Positions 6,733 through 6,866 of a stretch of DNA of 6,866 bases are shown in pieces. This DNA comes from Chitinophagaceae bacterium (GTDB lineage: Bacteria > Bacteroidota > Bacteroidia > Chitinophagales > Chitinophagaceae), in the NCBI GenBank assembly GCA_009996555.1, contig JAACZX010000126.1, forward strand, positions 1 through 6,866, written 5' to 3'. The position numbers and the translations under genes were made by a program. Each line of letters begins with the position of its first letter. Positions within the stretch are counted from its first letter, which is position 1. The notes beneath the pieces were generated by a model, which worked only from the letters and a program-made list of their open reading frames with translations, was not told where the DNA came from and searched no databases.

Positions 6733-6866
6733 TTTTCCTTCAACATTTATTTAACAGGCGCAGAGCAGCTAAAGTTTTGCAGAATAAAATTAATCTTTAC
6801 TTTCAGGCATAAATAAATTTACCCTGCCGCATAATGCAGGCGCAACTCTAAAATCTTCAGAATGAA
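6733..6866. other. Intergenic region and possible start of the next gene
   Basis: No gene is contained here. TAAATTTA (6814-6821) is a seven-of-eight match to the -7 consensus. A small hairpin, CCTGC (6823-6827) with GCAGG (6836-6840), follows about where its transcript would begin. The window ends with an ATG at 6862-6864 and two further bases, which could start a rightward gene, but too little is present to test it. No convincing terminator for the YkgJ-like gene is visible. Confidence 0.35.

Noticed and set aside
1..6866. Mobile element, CRISPR array, prophage or toxin-antitoxin system
   Set aside because: No transposase, integrase, regularly spaced repeats, phage-type genes or toxin-like small ORFs were seen. 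The arsR-SRPBCC pair has the wrong families for a toxin-antitoxin module.

Overview
The window looks like ordinary chromosome from a member of the Bacteroidota, probably Chitinophagaceae or a close relative. The evidence is a moderately AT-rich base composition by eye, several good matches to the Bacteroidota -7 promoter box TAnnTTTG, start codons without clear Shine-Dalgarno sequences, and gene families common in that phylum (DUF5694, DoxX-like, ArsR plus SRPBCC pair, YkgJ-type cysteine cluster protein). The family-level placement is an inference.

Layout, left to right. (1) 1-556, minus strand: the N-terminal part of a secreted, probably outer-membrane beta-barrel protein that runs off the left edge. 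(2) 753-1136, plus: a small four-helix DoxX-like membrane protein, closed by a perfect 13-bp terminator hairpin. (3) 1298-2101, plus: an exported DUF5694 protein of the TraB/TIKI-like type, closed by a second strong hairpin with the same 10-bp arm core as the first. This hairpin lies between convergent genes and probably serves both. (4) 2166-5030, minus: complete gcvP, the glycine decarboxylase P-protein, with a well-formed Bacteroidota promoter and a structured leader of about 90 nt. (5) 5266-6094, minus: a two-gene operon of an ArsR-family repressor and an SRPBCC/AHSA1-like protein whose ends overlap by 8 nt, followed by its own hairpin terminator. (6) 6250-6732, plus and divergent from the operon: a YkgJ-type CxxCxxCC protein. 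(7) 6733-6866: intergenic sequence ending in a possible start codon of the next gene.

Most genes appear to be independent single-gene units doing unrelated housekeeping or stress-type work. The only tight functional unit is arsR-SRPBCC. The most distinctive non-coding structure is its promoter region: two 24-bp dyads with four related half-sites (consensus near GGTTGCGTAA) sit on either side of the arsR -7 box, and their outer halves form a perfect 18-bp inverted repeat. This reads as a double autoregulatory operator. I found no mobile element, CRISPR array, tRNA, rRNA or phage gene, and no convincing new multi-gene system.
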